Source of the DNA: an uncultured Flavobacteriales bacterium
Lineage (GTDB): Bacteria > Bacteroidota > Bacteroidia > Flavobacteriales_F > PHOS-HE28
Direction: 5' to 3'
DNA length: 64,000 bases
Assembly (NCBI GenBank): GCA_937872175.1
Contig: CALMPI010000002.1
Span: 1-64,000 of the forward strand
In this document: positions 18,125 to 29,417 of the stretch, one piece after another
Numbering within the stretch: position 1 is the first letter of the stretch
Layout: each line of letters begins with the position of its first letter
The notes under the pieces: model-generated
What the model was told of the DNA's origin: nothing
What the model saw: only the letters and a program-made list of their open reading frames with translations
The model's database searches: none
Made by a program: the position numbers and the translations under genes

Positions 18125-18514
18125 TCAGGGCCGGACGAACCGGCGCACCACCACCTGACCACCGCGCTCCACGCGCGCGGCATAGCGTCCATGCTGCAGG
18201 TGGCCCAGGTCCACGGCGATCGTGGTCCTGTCCGCATACGACCGGTCCTGCACCACGCGGCCGGACTCATCGCGGATCTGCACGTGCAGCGTTCCCTTCG
18301 CATCGGGCTCACTGGTGATCACGAACTGGGCCGCCGGGCTCAGCCGGTCCGTGTCATGGCCATCATCCGTGATCGGGTCCTCGCCCGTTGAGCGTATCGC
18401 GTCGCGGTGCTGCTCCGTCCTGCGCTCCCCGGGGTTCAGTTCTGCCACATCCTGTGCCTTCATGCCCTGAGGGGCCAGCAGCAGCAGTCCGGCGATCATG
18501 GCGTTCTTCGTCAT
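18125..18514 (-). CDS. Small secreted protein with sorting-domain-like C-terminus
   Basis: A 129-residue protein starting MTKNAMIAGLLLLAPQGMKAQ; an alternative start five codons upstream (MERPTM) is possible. After the signal peptide comes a short acidic, polar linker of about 40 residues. The last 65 residues resemble a T9SS type A sorting domain (HVQIRDESGRVVQDRSY, VDLGHLQHGRYAARVERGG, then VVVRRFVRP), but the usual PNP motif is missing. It is therefore nearly all 'tag' with no cargo. It could be a small surface protein, a decoy, or simply a beta-sandwich of similar shape. A promoter-like element lies upstream and a clear terminator downstream, so it is probably monocistronic. Confidence 0.7.
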   Translation of the reverse strand: MTKNAMIAGLLLLAPQGMKAQDVAELNPGERRTEQHRDAIRSTGEDPITDDGHDTDRLSPAAQFVITSEPDAKGTLHVQIRDESGRVVQDRSYADRTTIAVDLGHLQHGRYAARVERGGQVVVRRFVRP

Positions 18515-18550
18515 CGTTGGTCGTTCCATCGTTCGTTCGGTTCGGTGCCG

Positions 18551-18578
18551 CAAAGCGAATGCAGCGATGTTCCGGCAA
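18551..18578 (-). promoter_or_regulatory. Probable promoter of the small secreted protein gene
   Basis: Minus strand TTG, 17 bp, TCGCTTTG, one mismatch to the Bacteroidota TAnnTTTG -7 element. It ends 36 bp before the ATG. The rest of the 340-bp gap up to groEL holds the groEL terminator and no coding frame I would support. Confidence 0.4.
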
Positions 18579-18806
18579 TGCGAAGCGCACATCATCCTTT
18601 GCCGGAACGCCGCGAATTCATCCAGCGTTGAGGCTGCGATGAGGTGCCGTGCGGCGGAGGGAGGCATGCCGGCAATGCGTGACCCTGCCCGGAGCGGTGA
18701 GAGGAACGCACGCCGACCGGCACCTATCGTGGTGCGGATACGGGTGCTTGAGCCCGGTGCCGACACCTGCCCAGGCGGCTGAGCATCCCTGGATCCGCAT
18801 GAACGA

Positions 18807-18834
18807 ACAAGCCCCGGCATTCGCCGGGGCTTGT
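18807..18834 (-). terminator. Terminator of the groESL operon
   Basis: A 12-bp perfect stem (acaagccccggc / gccggggcttgt, 4-nt loop) lies 22 bp after the groEL stop. The minus-strand U tract is weak, but the stem is the strongest hairpin in the gap. Confidence 0.7.
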
Positions 18835-18855
18835 CATTTCCTGTGAACGGATGCC

Positions 18856-20851
<1,996 letters not shown>

Positions 20852-20969
20852 GGTGAATTGGATCGTTCGGTTGGTTTGCGGGCCGCGCATGTCAACCGCC
20901 ATGCCAATGCACCTCTGCCTGCCACACGACTGACGATCTTGCAAGGTTCAGCCCGAAGGGACCAACCAC

Positions 20970-20988
20970 CTGACAGCAGGGCTGTCAG
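20970..20988. promoter_or_regulatory. Inverted repeat between secG and groES
   Basis: Perfect 8-bp inverted repeat ctgacagc / gctgtcag with a 3-nt spacer, beginning 9 bp after the secG stop. Without a U tract it is a poor intrinsic terminator. It may instead be an operator for groESL, whose start is 119 bp downstream. It does not match CIRCE. Confidence 0.45.
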
Positions 20989-20997
20989 CCTGACGCG

Positions 20998-21345
20998 TTA
21001 CGGCGTGGCCGGCGCAGGCTCCTGGGCCGGTGCCTCCTCCTGGGCCGGCGCCACATCCTCGGGGGCCACCGCGCCGCTGGTCACCTGCTCGCTCGGTGCG
21101 TCCAGCTCATCCAGTTCGGCCGCGCCTCCGCTCTGCACCGCCGTGCTCACCAGGCACAGCACCATCAAGGCACCGGCGAGCGTCCACGTCCCTTTCTCCA
21201 GGAAGTCGGCCGTGCGTTGCACACCCCCGATCTGCTGGGCGCCGGTGAATCCCGCAGCCAGCCCACCGCCCTTGGGGTTCTGGGCCAGGACGACAAGGGC
21301 CAGCAGGGCGGCCACGATGAGGATCAGGACAGAGACGACGACCAT
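20998..21345 (-). CDS. secG: Preprotein translocase subunit SecG
   Basis: A 115-residue protein starting [20 protein letters not shown]. The first membrane helix is at about 2-21, followed by the SecG signature [14 protein letters not shown], then a second helix at about 52-72 ([15 protein letters not shown]). The C-terminal 45 residues are an acidic Ala/Pro/Glu tail typical of Bacteroidota. It stimulates SecYEG-dependent export across the inner membrane. It lies 73 bp downstream of the TPR-like gene. Confidence 0.93.
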   Translation of the reverse strand: MVVVSVLILIVAALLALVVLAQNPKGGGLAAGFTGAQQIGGVQRTADFLEKGTWTLAGALMVLCLVSTAVQSGGAAELDELDAPSEQVTSGAVAPEDVAPAQEEAPAQEPAPATP

Positions 21346-21418
21346 GGTGAAGAAGCGTTGAAGAGGACGCTGTTGGGCAGCGGGGGCGCAAAGTAAACGG
21401 ATCTTGGCGATCCGGCGG

Positions 21419-22471
21419 TCAACCCTTGCCGCGTTCCACCGCAACAGCGCGGGCCAGGAATTCCTCCCTGCGCTGCGGATGCCGCTCCGCCAGCCGCCGG
21501 TAGGCAGCGGCGGCCCGGGCCGTGTCGCCTTGCTGCTCGTAAATGCGCGCCAGCGTCTCGGTCACCAGCTCGGCATGCTCCTCCAAGCTGCGCTTGGCGG
21601 CTTGCTGCGGGGTGAAGAACTCCGCCTTGCGGGGGGCGGCCGGGGCCTGGCCCTGAATGAACCGCTCGATCAAGGCCTTGGTGTCCATCGCTCCGGGCAG
21701 GACCGGTGGGGGGGAGGCCTGCTTCACCGGAGCTTCCGGCGGAGGGGCGGGCACCCGGTCCTCCTTCGGGGACGTGCTGCTCGCCCGCGTTCCTTCGGAG
21801 GGTCCGTCCTCCAGCCACGCCGTGAACCGCATGCGTTCCCGACGAGGGGCCGGCACGGCAGGTCCTTCATCTGTCGGAGGCGGTGGTCCGGGCGCCGGGG
21901 CTGGGGGCGGGGCGGGGGCCTCGGTCCGAGGGACCACGGGGCCCCGCACCTCCTCGGCCGGTTGAGGCGCGGACCAGGTCAGGTCGTACGCGGTCGCCAG
22001 GGCGGCGCTGCGGATCTGGTCGTCCAGTTCGTCCGACGCTGCGATGGACCCTTCGGGTTGCGGGGCGGGAGGGGCCGGTCCATCCGCGGAAGCGACAGGT
22101 TCCTCGGGCGCGCCGACCGCCTGCTCCTGGTCGACCGGCTCCCGCATGGGCACCGGGAGCTCCGGCGTCACCGGCACGGTCAGCGGTCCGGCATCCACCG
22201 GCATGGGCCGCAGGCGCGGTGCGGGGCCCGCATCGGCGTGCACCAGGTCGTGCACCCGCGCCCGGCTGGGCAGATGGGCCGCCACCTGGCGCAGGTGCTC
22301 GTCGTACAGCACGCCACCGGTGGCCGCCTCGCCCACCGTCAACAGCACCTGGGCGCCGCTGAACCACGGGTAGCGGCCCGCCAGTTCCCGCAGCCCGGCC
22401 ACATCGGCGGCGTCCACGGCCGTGGGCTCCTGCAGCAAGGTGTTCAGCCGTTCGCGGTCCATGCGGTTCAC
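21419..22471 (-). CDS. TPR-like protein with long Pro/Ala-rich linker
   Basis: About 350 residues. The N-terminal 60 residues ([30 protein letters not shown]) form a helical domain. A Pro/Ala/Glu-rich, probably disordered region fills about residues 90-255. The C-terminus ([10 protein letters not shown], then [28 protein letters not shown]) is a single TPR-like hairpin. The GTG start overlaps the lptE stop as GTGA; an ATG three codons in is the alternative. In Bacteroidota a gene of this kind commonly sits between lptE and secG, but its role is not known to me. Cytoplasmic by composition. Confidence 0.8.
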   Translation of the reverse strand: MNRMDRERLNTLLQEPTAVDAADVAGLRELAGRYPWFSGAQVLLTVGEAATGGVLYDEHLRQVAAHLPSRARVHDLVHADAGPAPRLRPMPVDAGPLTVPVTPELPVPMREPVDQEQAVGAPEEPVASADGPAPPAPQPEGSIAASDELDDQIRSAALATAYDLTWSAPQPAEEVRGPVVPRTEAPAPPPAPAPGPPPPTDEGPAVPAPRRERMRFTAWLEDGPSEGTRASSTSPKEDRVPAPPPEAPVKQASPPPVLPGAMDTKALIERFIQGQAPAAPRKAEFFTPQQAAKRSLEEHAELVTETLARIYEQQGDTARAAAAYRRLAERHPQRREEFLARAVAVERGKG

Positions 22472-23055
22472 CAGTTGCCCAGTGTGCGGTCGAAGATATC
22501 CTGTACCAACTGGTCGCTGATGGTCCGCACCAGGCTCTCCTCCACGGTCACCAGATCGGCCGCACTGTCATAGTCGGCGAAACGGCTCACCGTGAAGGTG
22601 CTGGTGCGCGTCGCGTCCAGGGTGTTGGTGTAGGTCACGCTCACCGTCATCGTCAGCCGGTTCAGCGCGGCGGTCTCGTTGGCCTGGATGGACACCGGCT
22701 GCACGTCGTAGCCCGTGATCGCGCCTTCATACCGCAGGTCGCCACCCTCGCGCACCAGCTTCAGGGGCGTCTGGGCCTGCAGCAGGTCGCGCAGGGTTTC
22801 GGTGAACACCTGCGCGGTGCGGGGCGTGCTCAGCGGTGCGCGCGCGTCGAACACCGCCACATCGTACGTGGACGCACCGGCCGGGATGTCCGCTCCCGTG
22901 AAGGAGTAGTTCACCTTGCAGCCGACCTGGGACAGCAGGAGCGGCAGGAGCATCACGCTCAGCGTCCTTCGGCCGATCGGTCGCCCTGCGGGGTTCGCGG
23001 TCCGGCGCCCCGGCACCCTCGCCCCCTCGCCCCCTTGCACCGCTCCACCCTCCAT
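22468..23055 (-). CDS. lptE: LPS-assembly lipoprotein LptE (Bacteroidota type)
   Basis: A 195-residue protein. The ATG overlaps the stop of the sigma-54 activator by one base, favouring this start, although it gives a long basic N-terminus before the hydrophobic stretch (MLLPLLLSQVGC). A start at that internal Met would give a shorter lipoprotein signal. The mature part has the LptE-like sequence KVNYSFTGADIPAGASTYDV, then FTETLRDLLQAQTPLKLV, and ends in VTVEESLVRTISDQLVQDIFDR. It partners LptD to place LPS in the outer membrane. The lipobox is not canonical (QVGC). Confidence 0.85.
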   Translation of the reverse strand: MEGGAVQGGEGARVPGRRTANPAGRPIGRRTLSVMLLPLLLSQVGCKVNYSFTGADIPAGASTYDVAVFDARAPLSTPRTAQVFTETLRDLLQAQTPLKLVREGGDLRYEGAITGYDVQPVSIQANETAALNRLTMTVSVTYTNTLDATRTSTFTVSRFADYDSAADLVTVEESLVRTISDQLVQDIFDRTLGNW

Positions 23056-24269
23056 CACTGAAGCCCGTATTCCTTGATCTTGCGGTAGAGGGTGCGTTCG
23101 CTGATGCCGAGCTCGGCCGCTGCGGTCTTCCGGCGGTTGCGATGCTTGGTCAGGGCCTTCCGGATCAGCTCCTTCTCCTTTTCCTCCAGGCTCAGCGATT
23201 CCTCCACTTCCATGTGCTCCACCTCCTCGTCCGCTTCACCCGGCCGCTGCGGCAGCTGGATGCTCACCGTGCCCGACGGCGTGCCCTGCATCGGCAGCAC
23301 GATCTCCTCGCGGTAGACCGGCGGCGCCACCGTCGGCATCGGTTGACCGTGCATCAGGGCGGCCACCTGCTCCTTCAGCACCGTCAGGTCGTTCTTCATA
23401 TCGAACAGGAACTTGTAGATCAGCTCCCGTTCGCTCACGCTGTCGACGCCTGTGGATCGGACAGCGCCGGCCGGCACCAATGCGGTGCTCTCCTCCGGCA
23501 GGTACTGGCGCAGTGTGGTGGCACCGATCGAGCGCGTCTGCTCGATCACGCTCAGCTGGTCCACGATGTTGCGCAACTGCCGCACGTTGCCCGGCCAGCG
23601 GTACTCCGTGAGCAGCTTCAGCGCATCGGGCTCCAGGGTGATGGCCGGCATGCGGTACCGCTCGGCGGCATCGCTGGCGAACTTGCGGAAGAGCAGGTGG
23701 ATGTCCTCGCGTCGCTCCCGCAACGGGGGCACGTGGATGGGCACGGTGTTCAGGCGGTAGTACAGGTCCTCGCGGAAGCCGCCCCGTTGCACGGCCTGCA
23801 GCATGTTCACGTTCGTCGCCGCCACCACGCGCACGTTGGTCTTCTGCGCCTTGCTGCTGCCCACGCGGATGAACTCGCCGGTCTCCAGCACCCGCAGCAG
23901 GCGCACCTGCGTGGTCAGCGGCAGCTCGCCCACCTCGTCCAGGAAGATGGTGCCCTTGTCGGCCACCTCGAAGTAGCCCTTGCGGGCTTCGTGCGCCCCG
24001 GTGAAGCTGCCCTTCTCGTGGCCGAAGAGCTCGCTGTCGATCGTGCCCTCCGGGATGGCGCCGCAGTTCACCGCGATGTACGGGCCGTGCTTGCGCGAAC
24101 TGAGCTGATGCACGATCTGCGGCATCACCTCCTTGCCCGAGCCGCTCTCGCCGGTGATCAACACCGTCAGGTCCGTCGGCGCCACCTGCGCGGCGATCTC
24201 GATGGCCCGGTCGAGCATCGGCGATCCACCGATGATGCCGAACCGCTGCTTGATGGGTTGTACGTTCAT
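23055..24269 (-). CDS. Sigma-54-dependent transcriptional activator lacking a receiver domain
   Basis: A 404-residue protein. The AAA+ sigma-54 interaction domain begins almost at the N-terminus (about 10-245): Walker A GESGSGKE, the sigma-54 contact loop GSFTGA (consensus GAFTGA), Walker B-like [10 protein letters not shown], and the arginine-finger region. A linker of about 80 residues precedes a Fis-type helix-turn-helix ([20 protein letters not shown], then [18 protein letters not shown]). There is no phosphoacceptor domain, so its activity is probably controlled by expression or a binding partner. It lies 39 bp downstream of miaB and overlaps lptE, an arrangement I recognise from Bacteroidota. 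Its targets are not apparent; no clear -24/-12 site was found. Confidence 0.93.
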   Translation of the reverse strand: MNVQPIKQRFGIIGGSPMLDRAIEIAAQVAPTDLTVLITGESGSGKEVMPQIVHQLSSRKHGPYIAVNCGAIPEGTIDSELFGHEKGSFTGAHEARKGYFEVADKGTIFLDEVGELPLTTQVRLLRVLETGEFIRVGSSKAQKTNVRVVAATNVNMLQAVQRGGFREDLYYRLNTVPIHVPPLRERREDIHLLFRKFASDAAERYRMPAITLEPDALKLLTEYRWPGNVRQLRNIVDQLSVIEQTRSIGATTLRQYLPEESTALVPAGAVRSTGVDSVSERELIYKFLFDMKNDLTVLKEQVAALMHGQPMPTVAPPVYREEIVLPMQGTPSGTVSIQLPQRPGEADEEVEHMEVEESLSLEEKEKELIRKALTKHRNRRKTAAAELGISERTLYRKIKEYGLQ

Positions 24270-24308
24270 TCCGTGCCGTGCTCTGGTGCGCCTCCGCGCC
24301 CGTTGGTC

Positions 24309-25715
24309 CTATGAAGCCACTGCGGCGGAGGCCTGGCGACGCGCCACCACCTCCGTCACTTCGCCCTGCAGCGAGCCGCTCGTGCCGCTCATGATCCGAG
24401 CCAGCACCCGGTCGCCGGGGTTCAGCTCAGTGCCTTGGTGCCCGCGCGCCACGATCACGACCACGTTCTGGCTGTTGCGGCCGAACAGGTGCGCGTCGCT
24501 TCGCTTGCTCACGCCCTCGATCAACACCTCCTGCACCTGGCCCACGTGCTGCCGGTTGCGCTCACCGGCATGCTTCATCTGCAGGTCGATCACCTCCTGC
24601 AGGCGCCGGCCTTTCACCCCGTCCGGCACGTCGTCCGCGAACTTCCGCGCGGCCAGGGTCTTCGGGCGCTCGCTGTACTTGAACATGTAGGCCATGTCGT
24701 AGCGCACCGCCTCCATCAGGCTCAGGGTGTCCTGGTGCTCCTCCTCGGTCTCGCCGCAGAAGCCGCTGATGAGGTCGGTGCTGATGGCGCAGTCGGGCAT
24801 GTGCCGGCGGATGGCGGCGATGCGGTCCAGGTACCAGGCCCGGTCGTAGCCGCGGTTCATCCGCTTCAGCACCGCGCTGCTGCCGCTCTGCACCGGCAGG
24901 TGGATGTACTTGCAGATGTTGTCGTGGCGCGCCATCACCGCCAGCACCTTGTCGGTCATGTCCTTGGGATGGCTGGTGCTGTAGCGCACACGCAGCAACG
25001 GGCTCACCCCGGCCACCCGTTCCAGCAGGTCGGCGAAGTCGGTCACCGGCAGCGCGGGGTCCTTCACCGCGCCGCGGCCGTCCACGTTCCAGCGGTAGCT
25101 GTCCACGTTCTGGCCCAGCAGCGTCACCTCGCGGTAGCCCTGGGCCACCAGCTGCCGGCACTCGTCCACGATGCTGTCCGGGTCGCGGCTGCGCTCACGC
25201 CCCCGGGTGAAGGGCACCACGCAGAAGGCGCACATGTTGTCGCAGCCCCGCATGATGGTGACGAAGGCGGTGACCCCGTTGCTGCCCAGGCGAACGGGCT
25301 CGATCTCGGCGTAGGTCTCCTCGCGGCTCAGCAGCACGTTCACGGCCTTTTGGCCGCCTTCCACCTCATCGAGCAGGGCAGGGAGGGTGCGGTAGGCGTC
25401 GGGCCCCACCACCAGGTCCACCAGCTTCTTCTTCTCCAGCAGGTCCTCGCGCATCCGCTCGGCCATGCAGCCCAGCACGCCCACCCGCAGGTCGGGGTTC
25501 CTCCCCTTCAGGTGGTTCAGCCCGTCGATGCGGTTCAGCACCGTCTGCTCGGCCTTGTCGCGGATGCTGCAGGTGTTCAGCAGCACCAGGTCCGCCTCCT
25601 CGGGCCGATCCACCACGGTGTAGCCGTCCCGGGCCAGGATGCTCGCGACGATCTCGCTGTCGCTGAAGTTCATCTGGCAGCCGTAGCTCTCGATATGGAC
25701 GCGCTTGCCGGCCAT
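24309..25715 (-). CDS. miaB: tRNA-2-methylthio-N6-dimethylallyladenosine synthase MiaB
   Basis: A 468-residue radical-SAM methylthiotransferase. The start at MAGKRVHIESYGCQMNFSDS follows the promoter by 14 bp. The N-terminal UPF0004 domain has three cluster Cys (YGCQMN, LNTCSIR, LGCMAER). The radical SAM motif is MRGCDNMCAFCVVPFTRGRE. A TRAM domain closes the protein. It adds the methylthio group to i6A37 of tRNAs reading UNN codons. It heads the minus-strand run that continues through lptE and secG. Confidence 0.97.
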   Translation of the reverse strand: MAGKRVHIESYGCQMNFSDSEIVASILARDGYTVVDRPEEADLVLLNTCSIRDKAEQTVLNRIDGLNHLKGRNPDLRVGVLGCMAERMREDLLEKKKLVDLVVGPDAYRTLPALLDEVEGGQKAVNVLLSREETYAEIEPVRLGSNGVTAFVTIMRGCDNMCAFCVVPFTRGRERSRDPDSIVDECRQLVAQGYREVTLLGQNVDSYRWNVDGRGAVKDPALPVTDFADLLERVAGVSPLLRVRYSTSHPKDMTDKVLAVMARHDNICKYIHLPVQSGSSAVLKRMNRGYDRAWYLDRIAAIRRHMPDCAISTDLISGFCGETEEEHQDTLSLMEAVRYDMAYMFKYSERPKTLAARKFADDVPDGVKGRRLQEVIDLQMKHAGERNRQHVGQVQEVLIEGVSKRSDAHLFGRNSQNVVVIVARGHQGTELNPGDRVLARIMSGTSGSLQGEVTEVVARRQASAAVAS

Positions 25716-25729
25716 GGTGGAAAGGGCTG

Positions 25730-25737
25730 CAAAGGTA
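25730..25737 (-). promoter_or_regulatory. Bacteroidota -7 promoter element for miaB
   Basis: Minus-strand TACCTTTG, an exact match to TAnnTTTG, 14 nt before the ATG. A TTG lies 16 bp upstream of it. Confidence 0.6.
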
Positions 25738-25786
25738 GGGGGATCTTTCCAGGCAACTGACAAGGTGGCAGATGGGTTGTGGGGCC

Positions 25787-25794
25787 TACATTTG
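25787..25794 (+). promoter_or_regulatory. Bacteroidota -7 promoter element for the outer-membrane barrel gene
   Basis: TACATTTG, an exact TAnnTTTG match, 15 nt before the ATG. It is divergent from the miaB promoter, with 49 bp between the two -7 elements. Confidence 0.5.
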
Positions 25795-25809
25795 AGAGAC
25801 CGCTCTCCC

Positions 25810-26514
25810 ATGCGTGCTGCCGTGTTCGTCCTGGGCCTGCTCACGATCACGCAGGCCACAGCCCAGTACGCGATCGGCATCACGGTCGGCGCGGCCCACC
25901 TGGACCTGCAGGAGCGGAAGCGCAAGAACACCACAGGCTCCCTGAACTTCGAGGGGGTCGACCAGCCCGCCTGGTCAATGGCCGTGTTCTACCGCGAGCA
26001 CGCGCCGGGCCGCCTCCACCTGGGGGGCGAGCTGCAGGTCGACCGACGCCGGTTCAGCGCCAGCTGGTCCGATGGCGGCCTGGGCAGTGGCGGGTCCACC
26101 ACGGCCTCCGTGGAGCTCTACACGGTGCGGTTGGCGCTGTTGCCCGAGGTGAACCTGGACCGACCCGGGAACACGCGGTTGCGCTTCGGCCTTGCGCTGG
26201 GGGCGGTGGTCGCGGGCCGGATGAACGGCACCCGCACCGGATGGGGCCTCAACGGCACGGTGGACGAAACGCTCGAGGACGCGGACCCCACAGGCTTTGG
26301 CGGCGAGCTGCGGGCCATGCTGGGCCTGGGCATCCGCGTTCCGCTCACCCCGGGCGGCGAACTGGTCATCGACCCCTTCACCGCCCTCAGCCTGATGCCC
26401 ATGGTCCGCGTCGGTGGCGGCTCGCGCTCCTGGGAGTCGGGCCTGCGCCTGGGGTGGGCGTTCACCACCAAGCGCATGGCCCTCACCGAATGGGCCCGCC
26501 CACCCGTCCGCTGA
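25810..26514 (+). CDS. Outer-membrane beta-barrel protein
   Basis: A 234-residue protein starting MRAAVFVLGLLTITQATAQ, a signal peptide. The mature part alternates hydrophobic and polar residues in about eight strands with Gly/Ser-rich loops (VELYTVRLALLPEVNL, LRFGLALGAVVAG, LRAMLGLGIRVPL, SWESGLRLGWAF), as in small OmpA/porin-type barrels of Bacteroidota. No peptidoglycan-binding domain and no T9SS tag. Function unknown. The 168-bp gap downstream holds a short hairpin (cttcccc / ggggaag) but no gene I can support. Confidence 0.8.
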   Translation: MRAAVFVLGLLTITQATAQYAIGITVGAAHLDLQERKRKNTTGSLNFEGVDQPAWSMAVFYREHAPGRLHLGGELQVDRRRFSASWSDGGLGSGGSTTASVELYTVRLALLPEVNLDRPGNTRLRFGLALGAVVAGRMNGTRTGWGLNGTVDETLEDADPTGFGGELRAMLGLGIRVPLTPGGELVIDPFTALSLMPMVRVGGGSRSWESGLRLGWAFTTKRMALTEWARPPVR

Positions 26515-26682
26515 CGCCTCGCGCGCGCGTTCGTACGTATGCGCGGGCCGCGCACGCCACCGCGCGAGGCCCGTCCCTGTTGAAAAAAAGCTTCCCCATA
26601 GGGGAAGGGTGGGAGGGGGGCTCGCCCGATCCGCCGCACGGCCCTGGATGAACGTTCTTTTGCGGACCAAGGACCGCATCCC

Positions 26683-29289
26683 ATGGCGAAGAAGAACGAA
26701 GCAGGCACGGGCGAACTGGTGATCGTGGAGTCGCCCGCCAAGGCAAAGACCATCGAGAAGTACCTCGGCGAGGGCTATACCGTGCTCAGCAGCTACGGCC
26801 ATGTGCGCGACCTGCCCGAGCGCGACCTCAGCGTGGATGTGGACAACGGCTTCGAGCCCACCTACATCATCCCGGATGACAAGAAAGGCCGGCTCTCCGA
26901 GCTGAAGAAGGAGGCTGACAAGGCGGCCATCGTGTGGCTCGCCACTGACGAGGACCGCGAAGGGGAGGCCATCAGCTGGCACCTGAAGGAGGCGCTGAAG
27001 CTGCCCGATGAGAAGGTGCGCCGCATCACCTTCAACGAGATCACCAAGCCGGCCATCCTCAAGGCCATCGAGAATCCGCGCCAGATCGATGTGCACCTGG
27101 TCGACGCCCAGCAGGCGCGTCGCGTGCTCGACCGTCTGGTGGGCTACGAGCTCAGCCCCATCCTGTGGCGCAAGGTGAAGCCCAGCCTCAGCGCGGGCCG
27201 TGTGCAGAGCGTGGCCGTGCGGCTCATCGTGGAACGCGAGCGCGACATTCTCGGGTTCGCCGAAAAGAGCGCCTTCCGCATCACCGCGTTGCTGGTCACC
27301 GGAGGCAAGGCCACGGTGAAAGCCGAGCTGCCCAAGCGCTTCGCCACCGAGGCCGAGGCCATGGCCTTCCTGCAGGGCTGCGTGGGCGCCACCTTCACCG
27401 TGAACGCGGTGGAGAAGAAGCCCGGCAAACGCACACCCGCGGCGCCGTTCACCACCTCCACGCTGCAGCAGGAGGCCAGCCGGAAACTGGGTTTCGGCGT
27501 CGACCGCACCATGCGCATCGCCCAGGGGCTCTACGAGCAGGGGCACATCACCTACATGCGTACCGACTCGGTGAACCTGAGCGAACAGGCCATCGCCGCC
27601 GCCGAAGCTGCCATCACCGCCCAGTACGGCACGCGCTACTGCAAAGCCCGCCGCTACCAGAGCAAGAGCAAGGGCGCCCAGGAGGCCCACGAGGCCATCC
27701 GCCCCACCGACCTCAATGTGCGCACCGCCGGCACCGATCGTGATGCCGAGCGCCTGTACGACCTCATCAGCAAGCGCACCCTCGCCAGCCAGATGGCCGA
27801 CGCCGAACTGGAGAAGACCGTGGTGAACATCGCCATCAGCGGCCACCCCGGTGATGACCTCGTCGCCCAGGGCGAGGTGATCCTCTTCGACGGTTTCCTG
27901 AAAGTGTACATGGAGGGCCGCGACGACGAGGGCGACAGCGAGGAGCAGGAGGGCCTGCTGCCCGAGATGAAGCAGGGCGAGGTGCTCGGCCTGCAGGAGA
28001 TGACGGCCACCCAGCGTTTCGAGCGCCCGGCCCCCCGCTACACCGAGGCCAGTCTGGTGAAGAAGCTCGAGGAGCTCGGCATCGGCCGCCCCAGCACCTA
28101 CGCGCCCACCATCAGCACGGTGCAGAAGCGCGGTTATGTGGTGAAGGAGAACCGCGAGGGCACACCGCGCCCGTACCGGATCCTCACGCTTGCCGATGGC
28201 GCCATCACCGATCGCACGGCCACCGAGAACGTGGGGGCAGAGAAACAGAAGCTCTTTCCCACCGACATCGGCATGGTGGTGAACGACTTCCTGGTGGAGC
28301 ACTTCCCCACCATCGTCGACCTCAACTTCACGGCCTACGTGGAGGGCGAGTTCGACCAGATCGCCGAAGGCACCATGAACTGGCGCGCCATGCTCAAGGA
28401 GTTCTACGCGCCCTTCCACAAGACCATCGGCACGGTGAGCGAGACCGCGGAACGCGCCACCGGTTCCCGCGTGCTGGGCCAGGATCCCGCGAGCGGCAAG
28501 GATCTGGTGGCCCGCATCGGCCGCTTCGGTCCCATGATCCAGATCGGCGATGCCGAGGACGAGGAGAAGCCGCGCTTCGCCAGCCTGCGCAAGGATCAGA
28601 GCATCGGCACCATCACCCTGGAAGAGGCTCTGGACCTCTTCAAACTGCCCCGCACCCTGGGCGAACGCGATGGCGAGGTCGTCAGCGTGGCCATCGGACG
28701 CTTCGGCCCTTATGTGCGCCTGGGCGGCACCTTCGCCAGCCTTACAGCGGATGACGACCCGCTCAGCATCGACCTGACCCGTGCCATCGAGCTCATCGAC
28801 CTGAAGAAGGCGGCCAGCGCCACGCGCGACCTGGGCGAGCACAAGGGCGAAATGATCGTGGCCGGCCGCGGCCGCTTCGGTCCCTACGTGAAGTTCGGCA
28901 AGACCTACGCGAACATCCCGAAAGGGGAGGACCCCGCCGCAGTGACGCTGGAGCGCGCCATCGAGCTGGTGGAGGCCAAGCTCGCCGGTGCGCGCCAGAA
29001 CATCCTGAAGGAGTTCCCGGGCTCCTCCATCCAGATCCTTGACGGGCGCTACGGCCCCTACATCACCGACGGCAGCAAGAACGCCAACGTGCCCAAGGGC
29101 ACCAAGCCCGAGGACGTGACCCTGGAGCAGGCCACCGAGCTGCTGGCCGCAGCGCCCGAGAAGAAGGGCGGCCGGAAGGGACGTGGACGCAGCGCCCCGG
29201 CACAGAAGGCGCCAGCGAAGAAAGCTCCTGCGAAAAAGGCCGCTGCCAAGAAGGCTCCGGCGAAGAAGGCAGCCTCCAAGAAGGCCTGA
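26683..29289 (+). CDS. topA: DNA topoisomerase I
   Basis: An 868-residue type IA topoisomerase. It has an N-terminal TOPRIM domain (IVESPAKAKTIEKYLGEGY, then ATDEDREGEAISWHL) and the active-site Tyr at about residue 291 in HITYMRTDSVNLS. The GIGRPSTYAPTISTV segment is typical. There are no C-terminal zinc fingers. Instead there are four GRFGPxx / GRYGPY repeats (about 600-800) and a Lys/Ala tail (APAKKAPAKKAAAKK) that should bind DNA non-specifically. It relaxes negative supercoils. It lies directly upstream of the arginase-like gene and the T9SS operon. Confidence 0.97.
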   Translation: MAKKNEAGTGELVIVESPAKAKTIEKYLGEGYTVLSSYGHVRDLPERDLSVDVDNGFEPTYIIPDDKKGRLSELKKEADKAAIVWLATDEDREGEAISWHLKEALKLPDEKVRRITFNEITKPAILKAIENPRQIDVHLVDAQQARRVLDRLVGYELSPILWRKVKPSLSAGRVQSVAVRLIVERERDILGFAEKSAFRITALLVTGGKATVKAELPKRFATEAEAMAFLQGCVGATFTVNAVEKKPGKRTPAAPFTTSTLQQEASRKLGFGVDRTMRIAQGLYEQGHITYMRTDSVNLSEQAIAAAEAAITAQYGTRYCKARRYQSKSKGAQEAHEAIRPTDLNVRTAGTDRDAERLYDLISKRTLASQMADAELEKTVVNIAISGHPGDDLVAQGEVILFDGFLKVYMEGRDDEGDSEEQEGLLPEMKQGEVLGLQEMTATQRFERPAPRYTEASLVKKLEELGIGRPSTYAPTISTVQKRGYVVKENREGTPRPYRILTLADGAITDRTATENVGAEKQKLFPTDIGMVVNDFLVEHFPTIVDLNFTAYVEGEFDQIAEGTMNWRAMLKEFYAPFHKTIGTVSETAERATGSRVLGQDPASGKDLVARIGRFGPMIQIGDAEDEEKPRFASLRKDQSIGTITLEEALDLFKLPRTLGERDGEVVSVAIGRFGPYVRLGGTFASLTADDDPLSIDLTRAIELIDLKKAASATRDLGEHKGEMIVAGRGRFGPYVKFGKTYANIPKGEDPAAVTLERAIELVEAKLAGARQNILKEFPGSSIQILDGRYGPYITDGSKNANVPKGTKPEDVTLEQATELLAAAPEKKGGRKGRGRSAPAQKAPAKKAPAKKAAAKKAPAKKAASKKA

Positions 29290-29417
29290 CGCAGGGACCA
29301 CGCCTCGTTCACCGGGTTGCCAACAGCATCGTGTGCGTAGCTCGGTGCGACCGGGCGCCGTCGTCACCGACCATCGTCGGACCTTCGCCATGACCGGAGC
29401 CACGGCCCGGGTCGCGC

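Noticed and set aside
20852-20997. CIRCE / HrcA operator upstream of groES
   Set aside because: No TTAGCACTC-N9-GAGTGCTAA-like sequence is present.
25975-29403. Very long open frame on the minus strand opposite topA (over 1100 codons)
   Set aside because: It is His/Val/Ala/Gly-rich with no family motif and is fully antisense to topA with strong codon bias; a typical high-GC shadow.
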